DNA of 64,000 nt from Shinella sp. SUS2. GTDB lineage: Bacteria > Pseudomonadota > Alphaproteobacteria > Rhizobiales > Rhizobiaceae. The notes below the pieces were generated by a model. The model searched no databases. It was not told where the DNA came from and saw only the letters and a list, made by a program, of their open reading frames with translations. Each line of letters opens with the position of its first letter. Positions within the stretch are counted from its first letter, which is position 1. The DNA lies in contig NZ_KQ410741.1 in the NCBI RefSeq assembly GCF_001262505.1, positions 62,001 through 126,000 of the forward strand, written 5' to 3'. Made by a program: the position numbers and the translations under genes. Of the stretch, positions 48,492 to 56,872 are shown in pieces.

Positions 48492-49525
48492 GGCCCCGCG
48501 CCGGCGGGTCGGAGGCGGTAGTGACTGACGCCCCATTCTTCGCCGCCGGCATGGCCGAAAAGCCCGGCGGTTGCGAGAAAGAACATCCGCCATCGGCGTA
48601 TCCAGAGCGCCGCCTCCTGTCCATAAGTCGCATTGAAGATGGTGCGGATGGCCTCTCGGTTGCGGTCGAAATTGTCGAGCCAGTCAAGCGCCGTGCGTTC
48701 GTAGTGCTTGCCGTTCCAGCGCCAGTCCCTTTCGACGGTGAAGCTGTCGCTGAACTCCCGCAGCAGACCGTGGCTCGGCATGACGCCGCCTGTGAAGAAA
48801 TACTGGGCGATCCAGTCCGCCTTGTCGGCGTGGTCGAAGCGGTAGGCGGTTTTGCGATGGGAGAAGACGTGCAGGAAGAGCCGCCCGTCCGGGCGGATCC
48901 AGCTGCTTGCCCGCTCGAGAAGCATCTGCCAGTTGGACATATGTTCGAACATCTCCACCGAGACGATCCGGTCAAACCTGCTGCCAGGGGAAAAACTGTT
49001 CATGTCGGCGGTGATGACGGTCAGATTTCGCAGGCCGCACCGCTCAGCTTCTCTCTCGATAAAGGCGCGCTGCGACGATGAATTCGACACGCTGACGATA
49101 CGTGCAGCCGGGTAGCGCTCGGCCAAGAACAGGGAGAGGGAGCCCCAGCCGCAACCGAGCTCCAGAATGTCCTGACCATCCGCAAGGTCTGCATGGGCGC
49201 AGGATTCGTCCAGCGCCGCAATCTCGGCCTCCGCAAGCGTGGTGCCGGGTGAGGCATAAAGACAGGAGGAATACTTGCGGCGCGGACCGAGCGTCAGCGA
49301 AAAGAACGCCGCCGGAAGCTCGTAGTGCTGGGCGTTCACTTCATCGGTGTGAACGGCAATCGGCCATTCGGTCATTGATCGCGCAAATTCGCGGTCAGTC
49401 GGGCCTCCGTCCTGCGCCAGCAGGCGGCGCGTGCGGCTTACAAGTCGGTTGATGCCAAAGCGCACTGCGTGATCGGGCAGTGGCAGGCGCTCGGCGGCAG
49501 TGATGGCGGCAACGGCAAGGTTCAT
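48488..49525 (-). CDS. Cyclopropane-fatty-acid-synthase-like methyltransferase (UfaM-type candidate)
   Basis: 345-aa SAM-dependent methyltransferase acting on unsaturated acyl chains. Substrate-entry motif NAQHYELPAAFFSLTLGPRRK, SAM site ILELGCGWGSLSLFLAE, then VEMFEHM and HVFSHRKTAYRF are visible. It is shorter than E. coli Cfa (382 aa) and lacks that N-terminal domain. In Rhodobacter a ChrR/RpoE-controlled relative (UfaM) methylates vaccenate on the way to furan fatty acids; cyclopropanation is the alternative. Product overlaps DUF1295 upstream by ATGA. Confidence 0.88.
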   Translation of the reverse strand: MNLAVAAITAAERLPLPDHAVRFGINRLVSRTRRLLAQDGGPTDREFARSMTEWPIAVHTDEVNAQHYELPAAFFSLTLGPRRKYSSCLYASPGTTLAEAEIAALDESCAHADLADGQDILELGCGWGSLSLFLAERYPAARIVSVSNSSSQRAFIEREAERCGLRNLTVITADMNSFSPGSRFDRIVSVEMFEHMSNWQMLLERASSWIRPDGRLFLHVFSHRKTAYRFDHADKADWIAQYFFTGGVMPSHGLLREFSDSFTVERDWRWNGKHYERTALDWLDNFDRNREAIRTIFNATYGQEAALWIRRWRMFFLATAGLFGHAGGEEWGVSHYRLRPAGAGP

Positions 49526-50337
49526 GTCATCCTTCCCTTCTTTTGGGGGCCAGGCCAGAAGGCATTGACACGTTCGACATAGGCAGCAAAAGCGACGCCA
49601 CGCGAGCGCATCATATGTGCCTCAAGCGGCGGAATCCCCGAGACATGGACGAGCAGCCAGTACATGAAGGCGGGCCCCGCAAGTGCCGTCCAGCCCCAGC
49701 CCCAGACGCCCGCGGGACCGATGGCGATGACCGCGTAGCCTGCCCATCCAAGCCACTGGAAAAAGTAGTTCGGATGACGCGAAAGGCTCCAGAGGCCATG
49801 ATCGCAGACCTTTCCCGTGTTTGCAGCTTTACTGCGGAACTGCGCCAGCTGCGTATCGGCGACACCTTCTCCGATCACGGCTATGACGAGAATGGCAATA
49901 CCGGCAGCATCGCTCCAGTGAAGACCGTTGGCAGGGTTTCGAGCGGCAATGAAAATCGTCGCAGTCAGGAGGAGCGCAGCCGCTGCCTGGACTTGAAGGA
50001 ACAGGAAGAGGCGCGAACGCCAGCTTTCCTCCCATTGCTCGCGTAAGCTGGCGTAGCGCGGGTCCTCCCCGCCGTGCAGCGTGCGTCGCAGGATATGAAT
50101 GCCGAGGCGACAGGACCAGACCCCCGCGATGGTTGCGACGAGGAGGCGCCGCCGGTAATCGCCATCCCAGCCGTCGACATGCGTGAGCGCCGCGACCATA
50201 CTGGCAGCACCGACAAGAAAGGACCAAACCGCGTCGACCCAGCCGGATACCGCACCCTTGACCACGGTGAGCCACACCGCGGTCATTGCGAGGGAGACAG
50301 CGGCCGCCAGGAGGATGGAAAGCGCCGCCGCCGTCAT
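49522..50337 (-). CDS. DUF1295 membrane protein (steroid 5-alpha-reductase-like fold)
   Basis: 271 aa with several membrane segments. The C-terminal region SRHPNYFFQWLGWAGYAVIA, containing the R-H-P-N-Y hallmark, is shared with isoprenyl methyltransferases and 3-oxo-5-alpha-steroid reductases. It probably reduces or modifies a lipid double bond, but no reaction is established for this family. Lies between chrR (four bases away) and the CFA-type gene in the sigma-factor operon. Confidence 0.83.
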   Translation of the reverse strand: MTAAALSILLAAAVSLAMTAVWLTVVKGAVSGWVDAVWSFLVGAASMVAALTHVDGWDGDYRRRLLVATIAGVWSCRLGIHILRRTLHGGEDPRYASLREQWEESWRSRLFLFLQVQAAAALLLTATIFIAARNPANGLHWSDAAGIAILVIAVIGEGVADTQLAQFRSKAANTGKVCDHGLWSLSRHPNYFFQWLGWAGYAVIAIGPAGVWGWGWTALAGPAFMYWLLVHVSGIPPLEAHMMRSRGVAFAAYVERVNAFWPGPQKKGRMT

Positions 50338-50340
50338 GGC

Positions 50341-50994
50341 TCAGATGCCGAAGAGCGGCTGCAGCATGCGGCCGATGACGTTCTTGAAGCGCATCTTGCC
50401 CTCCATGGCGGCAAGGCAAATGCAATAGCCGTCCTTGTCGACAACAGGCTGGTGTTCGGCCTCCTCGTCCATTTCCGCCAGATCTCCGGGGCGAAACGTG
50501 CCGAACCGGTCGGAGAACGAGCCTGAGACGATATAGGTCAATTCGGTGCCGACATGTCCGTGATCGGGCAACGCCCGGCCAGGCGCCACCTTGAGCAGAA
50601 TGAGATTGGCATCCGGATCTTGCGGCACACCGACACGACTCATCTTCATGCCCGGGCCGATCCAGCGCCAGTGCCCGATATCGCAGCCGCGCAAGGCCTC
50701 CGGCAAGGGAACGCCCTCTATCTCCACCGGCACCAGAGGCGCCGTGGCGACGGGCGACACGCCCTCCTCTTCGTCGAGCATTGCAAGCACATCGTTCAGT
50801 GCCGTTGCCGAAAGCGGCGTGGATTCAGCCGTTTCCAAAAGAGCGCCACCGAGCGCCTCGTATTCGCCGACCCGGGTGCGGCAGACAAGGCAGCTTGCCA
50901 GATGCGCTTCGACGACGATGGCGGGGCCTGCAGCAAGCGTGCCGGCGGCATAATGCATCAATGTTTCGTCTTTTGCGTGATGTGTGATGGTCAT
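50341..50994 (-). CDS. chrR: ChrR-type zinc anti-sigma factor with cupin domain
   Basis: 217 aa. N-terminal zinc-binding anti-sigma domain with H-x3-C-x2-C in EAHLASCLVCR (about residues 30-40), preceded by a first His (HAKDETLMHYAAGTL). C-terminal cupin-like domain (HGHVGTELTYIVSGSFSD, FRPGDLAEMDEEAEHQP) that in Rhodobacter ChrR senses singlet oxygen or organic peroxide. It binds and silences the sigma factor encoded just before it; the genes overlap as ATGA. Confidence 0.93.
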   Translation of the reverse strand: MTITHHAKDETLMHYAAGTLAAGPAIVVEAHLASCLVCRTRVGEYEALGGALLETAESTPLSATALNDVLAMLDEEEGVSPVATAPLVPVEIEGVPLPEALRGCDIGHWRWIGPGMKMSRVGVPQDPDANLILLKVAPGRALPDHGHVGTELTYIVSGSFSDRFGTFRPGDLAEMDEEAEHQPVVDKDGYCICLAAMEGKMRFKNVIGRMLQPLFGI

Positions 50995-51629
50995 GTTTGG
51001 TCTTCCAGCAGCGCGCGCAAGCGGTTCATGGCCAGACGTGTTCTAGATTTCACGGTCCCCAGGGGAATACCCAGCTCATCGGCGATTTCGGTTTGCGATT
51101 TCTCGCCGAAATAGGAGAGACGGATGATCGTCTGCTGTTCCATCGAGAGCGCGGTGAGCGCATGGCGCACCCGCTCGTCCCGTTCCGCCCCGAGCAGGTC
51201 GTCCTCGAGCGTTTGCGGCCCACCCTCCGGGTCGGGCGGCAAGATCGAGGGATCCCGCTGCCTGCGCAAGTGATCGATGCGGATGTTGCGTGCGATGGTG
51301 AAGACCCATGTCGCGACACCCGCTCGCTCAGGATCGAAATAGGAGGCCTTGCGCCAGACATTCAGCATCGTCTCCTGCACGAGGTCTTCCGCAACGACGG
51401 ACGAGAGAGACCAGCGAAGAAAGAAGGTCTTAAGCTTCGGCCCGAAATAGCCAAAAAGCAGCGCGAAGGCCTGACGGTCACGGCCGTGAGCGACCTGCCC
51501 AACCATCTCGGCGAGAGCATCGGGCGAAGGTGTGTCTTGTGCTTCCTTTGACCTCACGACGGCAAGCCGCCGGCCTGTCGGCACGCTTGGTTTGTGCTCA
51601 ATCTCGATAGGGCTTGAAGCTTCATTCAT
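50991..51629 (-). CDS. rpoE: ECF sigma factor of the RpoE/ChrR (ECF11) group
   Basis: 212 aa, with region 2 (FALLFGYFGPKLKTFFLR, AEDLVQETMLNVWRKA) and region 4 (EQQTIIRLSYFGEKSQTEIA, IPLGTVKSRTRLAMNRLR). Directs RNA polymerase to TGATCC-type promoters when ChrR releases it, usually on singlet-oxygen stress. AAGGAGG precedes ATG 51629; the frame is open to 51818 but those codons lie in the divergent gene. An ECF11-like promoter overlaps this ribosome site (see findings). Confidence 0.92.
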   Translation of the reverse strand: MNEASSPIEIEHKPSVPTGRRLAVVRSKEAQDTPSPDALAEMVGQVAHGRDRQAFALLFGYFGPKLKTFFLRWSLSSVVAEDLVQETMLNVWRKASYFDPERAGVATWVFTIARNIRIDHLRRQRDPSILPPDPEGGPQTLEDDLLGAERDERVRHALTALSMEQQTIIRLSYFGEKSQTEIADELGIPLGTVKSRTRLAMNRLRALLEDQT

Positions 51630-51634
51630 GCCTC

Positions 51635-51664
51635 CTTCTACGCGGCGTTCTCCGAGACGGATCA
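51635..51664 (-). promoter_or_regulatory. ECF11 promoter for the sigma-factor operon (autoregulatory)
   Basis: On the minus strand TGATCC-N18-TAGAAG. The -10 overlaps the AAGGAGG ribosome site, so a transcript from here would start at or just before the ATG. A second, plus-strand copy of the motif lies 27 bases away for the amine oxidase gene. Confidence 0.55.
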
Positions 51665-51690
51665 CATGTATCGAAATAGGCCGTCCAAAG

Positions 51691-51720
51691 TGATCCGCCA
51701 GAGGCCCGCGCCCGTAAAGG
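51691..51720 (+). promoter_or_regulatory. ECF11 promoter for the flavin amine oxidase gene
   Basis: TGATCC (51691-51696)-N18-TAAAGG (51715-51720), about 46 bases before ATG 51766, leaving room for a leader with AAAGGA. This is the best consensus match of the three ECF11 sites in the window. Confidence 0.75.
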
Positions 51721-51765
51721 GTACTAATTGCTTCCTGTGATTTCGAGTGCCGCAAAAGGATCGAT

Positions 51766-53097
51766 ATGCGCCATTTTCCCACATCGGACCGGCCCCTGAA
51801 AATCGCCGTCGTCGGCACGGGTATCGCCGGCCTTTCGGCTGGATGGCTTCTAGCACAACGTCATGACGTGACCGTTTTCGAGGCGGACAACCGCATCGGG
51901 GGGCATTCTCACACCGTGCAAGCGGGCGGCGCTCCTGTCGATACGGGATTTATTGTCTATAACGAGGCGACCTATCCCAACCTGACAGCGTTGTTTGCAC
52001 ATCTCGGCGTCCCGACCAAGGCGTCGGACATGTCCTTTTCCGTTTCGATGGATGACGGTCAGCTGGAATATGCGGCAACAAACCTTGCAGGTCTGTTTGC
52101 CCAGCGCAGCAATCTCGCAAGCCCGCGTTTCTGGTCGATGCTGCGCGACCTCGTGCGCTTTTATCGACATGCACCGAGCGGCGTGAGAAATCTTGATCCA
52201 GCCGCAAGTCTCAACGACTATCTCGACAGCGCGGGTTTCGGCCGGGCGTTTCGGGAAGATCACCTTTATCCCATGGCGGCGGCAATCTGGTCGACGCCGG
52301 CCCTCGAGATCGGCAATTATCCGGCGCTTTCCTTCGTGCGCTTCTGTGAAAACCACGGTCTTCTGAAATTCGTGCGCCGGCCGGTCTGGCGCACGGTGGA
52401 TGGCGGTAGCCGCGCCTATCTCGAGCGGCTGACCACGCCCTTGCGCGAGCGTATCCGTGTCAATGCGCCGGTCAAATCGATCCGTCGTGTAAACGGTGCC
52501 GTGGAAATTTCCGTGCTGGGGGCGGAGCCCGAATGGTTTGATCACGTCGTTATTGGCGCTCATGCCGATCAGGCGCTTGGCATGCTTGCCGACCGATCGA
52601 AAAAGGAGGCCGCGCTCTTGAGCGTTTTTTCCTATGGCGACAATGAAACGGTCCTGCACAGGGATGAACGCCTGATGCCAAACCGGCGGCGCGTATGGGC
52701 GAGCTGGAACTATCTGGCGCGGTCCGGGCGCGACGGCACAGCACCCCGCAAACCTTGCGTGACCTACTGGATGAACCGATTGCAGGGGATCGAGGATCCG
52801 CGTCCGTTCTTCGTGACGCTGAGCCCGCTGCACGCCGTGGCGGAAGACAAAGTCATTTGGCGTGGAGTGTACCAGCATCCCTTGTTCAATGCCGAAACGC
52901 TTGCGGCACAGAAGCAACTCTGGTCACTTCAGGGTGAAGACAATACCTGGTTCTGCGGCTCCTACTTCGGCTCCGGCTTTCATGAGGATGCAATACAGGC
53001 TGGGCTTGCGGTTGCTGAGAGCCTTGGCGGTATGGCCAGGCCATGGTCCGTCGAAGGGGAATCGGATCGCATTTTCCGGACCTTGCAGTCTGCCTAG
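51766..53097 (+). CDS. FAD-dependent amine-oxidase-family protein (UfaD-type candidate)
   Basis: 443 aa: FAD fold IAVVGTGIAGLSAGWLLAQR, GG motif EADNRIGGHSHTV, and C-terminal FAD contact WFCGSYFGSGFHEDAIQAG. It is not a true amine oxidase by context. Such proteins accompany CFA-type enzymes, and in Rhodobacter the RpoE-controlled counterpart UfaD desaturates methylated acyl chains. Own ECF11 promoter upstream. AAAGGA precedes ATG 51766. Confidence 0.88.
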   Translation: MRHFPTSDRPLKIAVVGTGIAGLSAGWLLAQRHDVTVFEADNRIGGHSHTVQAGGAPVDTGFIVYNEATYPNLTALFAHLGVPTKASDMSFSVSMDDGQLEYAATNLAGLFAQRSNLASPRFWSMLRDLVRFYRHAPSGVRNLDPAASLNDYLDSAGFGRAFREDHLYPMAAAIWSTPALEIGNYPALSFVRFCENHGLLKFVRRPVWRTVDGGSRAYLERLTTPLRERIRVNAPVKSIRRVNGAVEISVLGAEPEWFDHVVIGAHADQALGMLADRSKKEAALLSVFSYGDNETVLHRDERLMPNRRRVWASWNYLARSGRDGTAPRKPCVTYWMNRLQGIEDPRPFFVTLSPLHAVAEDKVIWRGVYQHPLFNAETLAAQKQLWSLQGEDNTWFCGSYFGSGFHEDAIQAGLAVAESLGGMARPWSVEGESDRIFRTLQSA

Positions 53098-53230
53098 CGC
53101 TCGTGTTCCGTTCGCAGTCGCTCCTTGTTTCAAGCAGAGGAGAAAGGCTGCCGCGGATAAGGCAGACCGATCCACTATGTCCCGAAACCTCAAAACTCGG
53201 CTTCGCCAAGCCCAGGTTCATACATCGAAA

Positions 53231-53929
53231 TCAGGCGACCATTCGCTCCAGCGCTTCTGCCACCGCATTGGTCGTGCGTTCGATATGGCTGCGGATAACA
53301 TCTATGGCACGGGCTGTATCCCGGTCGAGCGCAGCATCGAGGAGGGCACGGTGCTCCAGATGGATGTCGCGTGTGAACACCGTCTTGATGCGTGAAAGAC
53401 GCCGATACCGTTCGTGGTGGCGGAACATCATTTCGCGCATGCGCAGCACCCAGGTCGAGGGACAGGCTGCCACCAGCGCTTCGTGAAAGTCGTTGTTCAG
53501 TCGCTCCCAGTCCTTCAGGCGGTCTGCACCCTGATTGTCGGAAAGTTCGATCCGTTCGAGGCGGTGGTAGGTGGTAATGACCTTCTCCTCCCACAGCCGG
53601 TCCCCCTTGGGAATGGACTGGGAGAGGGCGTCCGCCTCGAAGATCTTGCGCAGGTGCCCGATTTCCCGCGCATCCGATACGGACATCGGCGCGACGACGA
53701 AACCGCGCTGGCCAAGCAGGGTCACCAGATACTCCCCGGAAAGACGCGCAAGCGCCTCACGCAGCGGCCCCGCGCCGATATCATAGCGGTCCCGCAGGAC
53801 ATCAATCTTCAGCTTCATGTCCGGCGCAAGCGCGCCCGACACGATGTCTTCCCGCATGAGCCTGTATGCCTTTTCCGCCTGGGTCTTTTCGTCCCCGGTT
53901 TCCAGAACGTCCTGCTGCGTTTTCGACAA
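53231..53929 (-). CDS. GntR-family (FCD) regulator of the TRAP/aromatic cluster
   Basis: 232 aa. Winged helix (MKLKIDVLRDRYDIGAGPLR then EALARLSGEYLVTLLGQRGF) and an FCD domain with FHEALVAACPSTWVL and HRALLDAALDRDTARA. Divergent from the TRAP operon, which it should control. The start appears to be TTG 53929 with GGGGAG nine bases upstream; no ATG or GTG fits. The helix-turn-helix has GAGPLR where most relatives have VSRTPVR. Confidence 0.85.
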   Translation of the reverse strand: MSKTQQDVLETGDEKTQAEKAYRLMREDIVSGALAPDMKLKIDVLRDRYDIGAGPLREALARLSGEYLVTLLGQRGFVVAPMSVSDAREIGHLRKIFEADALSQSIPKGDRLWEEKVITTYHRLERIELSDNQGADRLKDWERLNNDFHEALVAACPSTWVLRMREMMFRHHERYRRLSRIKTVFTRDIHLEHRALLDAALDRDTARAIDVIRSHIERTTNAVAEALERMVA

Positions 53930-53953
53930 AGATGCGAGCTCCCCTTTTTTGAT

Positions 53954-54027
53954 TTTCGATATTTATTCCATTTTCTAAAAAACATCAATTTAGAAATTGA
54001 CTTTCAAATAATATCGATATTTTATCC
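53954..54027. promoter_or_regulatory. Candidate GntR operators upstream of the TRAP operon
   Basis: Two near-copies of TCGATATTT-W-T-CC (53955-53968 and 54014-54027) in an A/T-rich gap of 116 bases. The second overlaps a perfect 12-bp palindrome AATATCGATATT (54010-54021) just upstream of the DctQ start. Fits a dimeric GntR repressor. Confidence 0.5.
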
Positions 54028-54045
54028 GTCGCGGGAGGAATATCG

Positions 54046-54651
54046 ATGCTATCGTCACAAAACAATCCATCCGTCAACCATCTCGAGGCGCAGCCAAAGG
54101 CCTTCGGCGCCGGCATGCTCATGGTTGCCAGCCGTAAAATCGCTGCCTGTGAAGCATGGTTGGCGGGCGCGTTGATCTTCCTGATCTTCCTGCTGCTGCT
54201 CGCCAATGTCGTTTGCCGGACCCTCGGTCTACCCCTTATCTGGGCAGACGAGCTGGCGGTGCTGCTGATGGCCTGGGTCGCCTTTGTCGGCGCGTCCATG
54301 GGGCTGGCCCACCGCCAGCATATCGCGGTGACGCTGCTTGCCGATGCAATGCCAGCTGCCGCACGCCGACGCCTCGCGCTTCTGGTCGATGGCCTGCTGC
54401 TCGTCTTTCTTGCGGTGCTGATCGTCCAGTTGTGGAACTGGTTCGATCCGATCGGCCTTTGGCGCGCTGGATCAGTCGATGCCTTCTCCTCCTCCGCTTT
54501 CAATTTCATCTACCAGGAGCCCACAATTACGCTTGGCGTTCCGAAATTCTGGTTCTGGCTGGTTCTCCCGATCTTCTGCCTGACTTCGGTTCTGCACGTC
54601 GTCGCATCGCTTCTGGCCCGCTACAACGCTCCGGCGGAGACCGCACAATGA
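54046..54651 (+). CDS. dctQ: TRAP transporter small membrane subunit (DctQ)
   Basis: 201 aa with four membrane segments (AGALIFLIFLLLLANVVCR, ADELAVLLMAWVAFVGASM, LLVDGLLLVFLAVLIVQLW, FWLVLPIFCLTSVLHVVA). The DctQ pattern W-A-D-E-L and HRQHIAVTLL is present. It couples the binding protein and DctM in sodium-driven uptake of an organic acid. GGGAGGA precedes ATG 54046; DctM starts in its stop (ATGA). Confidence 0.9.
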   Translation: MLSSQNNPSVNHLEAQPKAFGAGMLMVASRKIAACEAWLAGALIFLIFLLLLANVVCRTLGLPLIWADELAVLLMAWVAFVGASMGLAHRQHIAVTLLADAMPAAARRRLALLVDGLLLVFLAVLIVQLWNWFDPIGLWRAGSVDAFSSSAFNFIYQEPTITLGVPKFWFWLVLPIFCLTSVLHVVASLLARYNAPAETAQ

Positions 54652-55919
54652 TTGCTACTGCTTCCTTTGTCGGCCTGATCGCCGTCGGCATGCCAATCGC
54701 TTTCGCGCTGGCCGCACTTGCGATGATCTATATCTTCACCAGTGGCAACACCGTGCTCCTCCAGTCCTATGGCCAGCAGATGTTCGGCGGCCTGGAGAAC
54801 TACGGGTTGCTTGCACTTCCGCTTTTCATCCTGCTCGGCGAGTTCATGAATGCCGGCGGCATCGGCCGGCGCCTGATGGGGCTGGCACTTGCGCTGCTTC
54901 GTCCGCTGCGTGGCGGCCTTGCCTATGTCAATCTCGTCGCGAACATGATGATGGCCTCCATCCTCGGTTCCACTGTCGCGCAAATCACCATCATGTCGCG
55001 CCTCGCGGTCCCGGAAATGGAGCGCAATGGGTACCCGCGGGATGTGTCGATGGCGATCACGGCGGCCGGCGGCCTGCTTGCGCCGATCATCCCGCCCTCC
55101 ATGCTCTTCATCATCTTCGGCGTCATTGCGCAGATCCCGATCGGCGACCTGTTCATCGCAGGCATCGTGCCCGGCTTCCTTATCTTCTTTGCCTTCATCG
55201 CCGTCATAGCGTGGCTTGGTCACCGGCATCGGTTCCCGATGACGCCACCCATGCCGATGAGGGCCCGTCTTGCCGCGGTGAAGGACGCGCTTCCGGCCGC
55301 GCTGATCCCGATCATCATCGTGGGTTCGATCCTGGGGGGTATCGCAACGCCGACGGAATCGGCCGCCGTTGCCAGCCTCGCGGCAATTGCCATCGGCATG
55401 TTCGTCTATCGCGAGCTCGACGCCAAAGACATCCTGCCTGCCTTCGCCAATGCCGCGAAAGGGGCGGCGAGCGTTCTCTTCCTCATCGCCGCCGCACAGG
55501 TCTTCAGCTGGGTCATCACCTTTGAAAACCTGCCGGCGATGGTCGCCGAATCCATGCAGACGATGACCTCCTCGCCGACGATCTTCCTCCTGCTGCTCTG
55601 CGCCCTGCTTCTGGTGGTCGGCATGATCACGGATCCCATTCCGGCGATCATCCTGATCGTGCCCGTCTTCCTGCCGGTCGCGACCAATGTCTATGGCATC
55701 GACCCGTTCCATTTCGGCATCATCGTCTGCCTCAACCTGACGCTGGGTCTCCTGACACCTCCGGTGGGAACCGGACTGTTCGTCGCCTCGCTGATGGGCA
55801 ATGTGCGGGCGGAGCGCCTTTCCGTTCTCCTTCTGCCGTTCTTCGCCGCAGTGCTCGTCGTTCTCGCTCTTCTGGTGTTTTTCCCGGTGCTCTCCATCGG
55901 CCTGAAGGAGCTGCTGTGA
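54648..55919 (+). CDS. dctM: TRAP transporter large membrane subunit (DctM)
   Basis: 423 aa, the transporter channel, with about twelve hydrophobic segments. The DctM landmarks are the N-terminal GMPIAFALAALAM, FILLGEFMNAGGI, ITAAGGLLAPIIPPSMLFI and the C-terminal LTLGLLTPPVGTGLFV. The frame is open back to 54156 but only over DctQ in another phase. It moves the acid captured by DctP across the membrane. Next gene overlaps the stop by one base. Confidence 0.92.
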   Translation: MIATASFVGLIAVGMPIAFALAALAMIYIFTSGNTVLLQSYGQQMFGGLENYGLLALPLFILLGEFMNAGGIGRRLMGLALALLRPLRGGLAYVNLVANMMMASILGSTVAQITIMSRLAVPEMERNGYPRDVSMAITAAGGLLAPIIPPSMLFIIFGVIAQIPIGDLFIAGIVPGFLIFFAFIAVIAWLGHRHRFPMTPPMPMRARLAAVKDALPAALIPIIIVGSILGGIATPTESAAVASLAAIAIGMFVYRELDAKDILPAFANAAKGAASVLFLIAAAQVFSWVITFENLPAMVAESMQTMTSSPTIFLLLLCALLLVVGMITDPIPAIILIVPVFLPVATNVYGIDPFHFGIIVCLNLTLGLLTPPVGTGLFVASLMGNVRAERLSVLLLPFFAAVLVVLALLVFFPVLSIGLKELL

Positions 55920-56872
55920 TGGCGAATGTCTGGATCCTGGGCGGCGGCCTCATCGGCTGCGGATGGGCAGTCGCCTTTGCGGGGGCAGGCCACAAGACCG
56001 TGGTGATCGATCCCGATCCGGCGACTGAAGATCGTCTCGCGGCCACCTGGAGCACGGGCCGACCCGTTGTGGAACGGCTCGGGCAGCTCTCTCCTGCCGC
56101 CGTACCTCCACGATGGAGCACAACGGCCGCAACGGCGGGGGCGAAACCGGAGCTGTTGCAGGAATGCCTACCGGAGCGGATGGCGTTGAAGATTGAAGCC
56201 CTGCAAGCACTCGAACCCTTTTTGCACCCCGATACGATCATCGCCTCTTCATCGTCCGGGCTCGATCCGGACCAGATGGCCGAAGGATTGGCCCGGCCGG
56301 AGCGCTTGCTGATCGCCCATCCCTGCAATCCCCCCTACCTGATGCCGGTGGTGGAGCTTTGCGGTGGTTTGGAAACTTCTGCGACCACGATCGAATGGGC
56401 CCAGCGATTCTATGAAGCGATGGGCAAGACGGTGTTGAAACTGTCGCGGCCGATGCCCGGCCACCTCGTCAATCGCCTGCAGACGGCCCTGTGGCGGGAG
56501 GCAGTTTACCTCGCGCGCGAGGGCGTTGCGAGCGTCGGCGATATCGAACGGGCGGTGACGGCCGGGCTTGCACCGCGCTGGTGCTTCGTCGGTCCGACCG
56601 GGGTTTTTCATCTCGCGGGCGCCGAAGGCGGCATTGCGCGGTGCATCGACCAGCTCGGTCCGCAGATCGAGCGCTGGTGGGAAAGCCTCGGGGCCCCTGC
56701 GCTGGACGAGAAGGCACGCCGTCTGCTCGCAAGCGGCATGGAAGCGCACGACCCACGGCCGGTGGAGGCGATTGCCGCTGACCGCGACGACAAGCTGGCC
56801 AGCCTGATGACATTTCTGGCGGAGGAAGCCGCCGGTTCCAAACACATCCAAACGGGAGGAAACAACGGATGA
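55919..56872 (+). CDS. 3-hydroxyacyl-CoA dehydrogenase-family dehydrogenase
   Basis: 317-aa NAD-dependent dehydrogenase of the 3-hydroxyacyl-CoA/L-gulonate/carnitine dehydrogenase group. N-terminal NAD fold VWILGGGLIGCGWAVAFAGA and the catalytic His and Ser region ASSSSGLDPDQM and LIAHPCNPPYLMPVVEL. Size fits single-substrate hydroxyacid or carnitine dehydrogenases rather than fatty-acid oxidation. It sits unusually between the TRAP membrane subunits and the binding protein, so it probably acts on the imported compound. Start ATG 55919; GTG 55916 also possible. Confidence 0.82.
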   Translation: MANVWILGGGLIGCGWAVAFAGAGHKTVVIDPDPATEDRLAATWSTGRPVVERLGQLSPAAVPPRWSTTAATAGAKPELLQECLPERMALKIEALQALEPFLHPDTIIASSSSGLDPDQMAEGLARPERLLIAHPCNPPYLMPVVELCGGLETSATTIEWAQRFYEAMGKTVLKLSRPMPGHLVNRLQTALWREAVYLAREGVASVGDIERAVTAGLAPRWCFVGPTGVFHLAGAEGGIARCIDQLGPQIERWWESLGAPALDEKARRLLASGMEAHDPRPVEAIAADRDDKLASLMTFLAEEAAGSKHIQTGGNNG

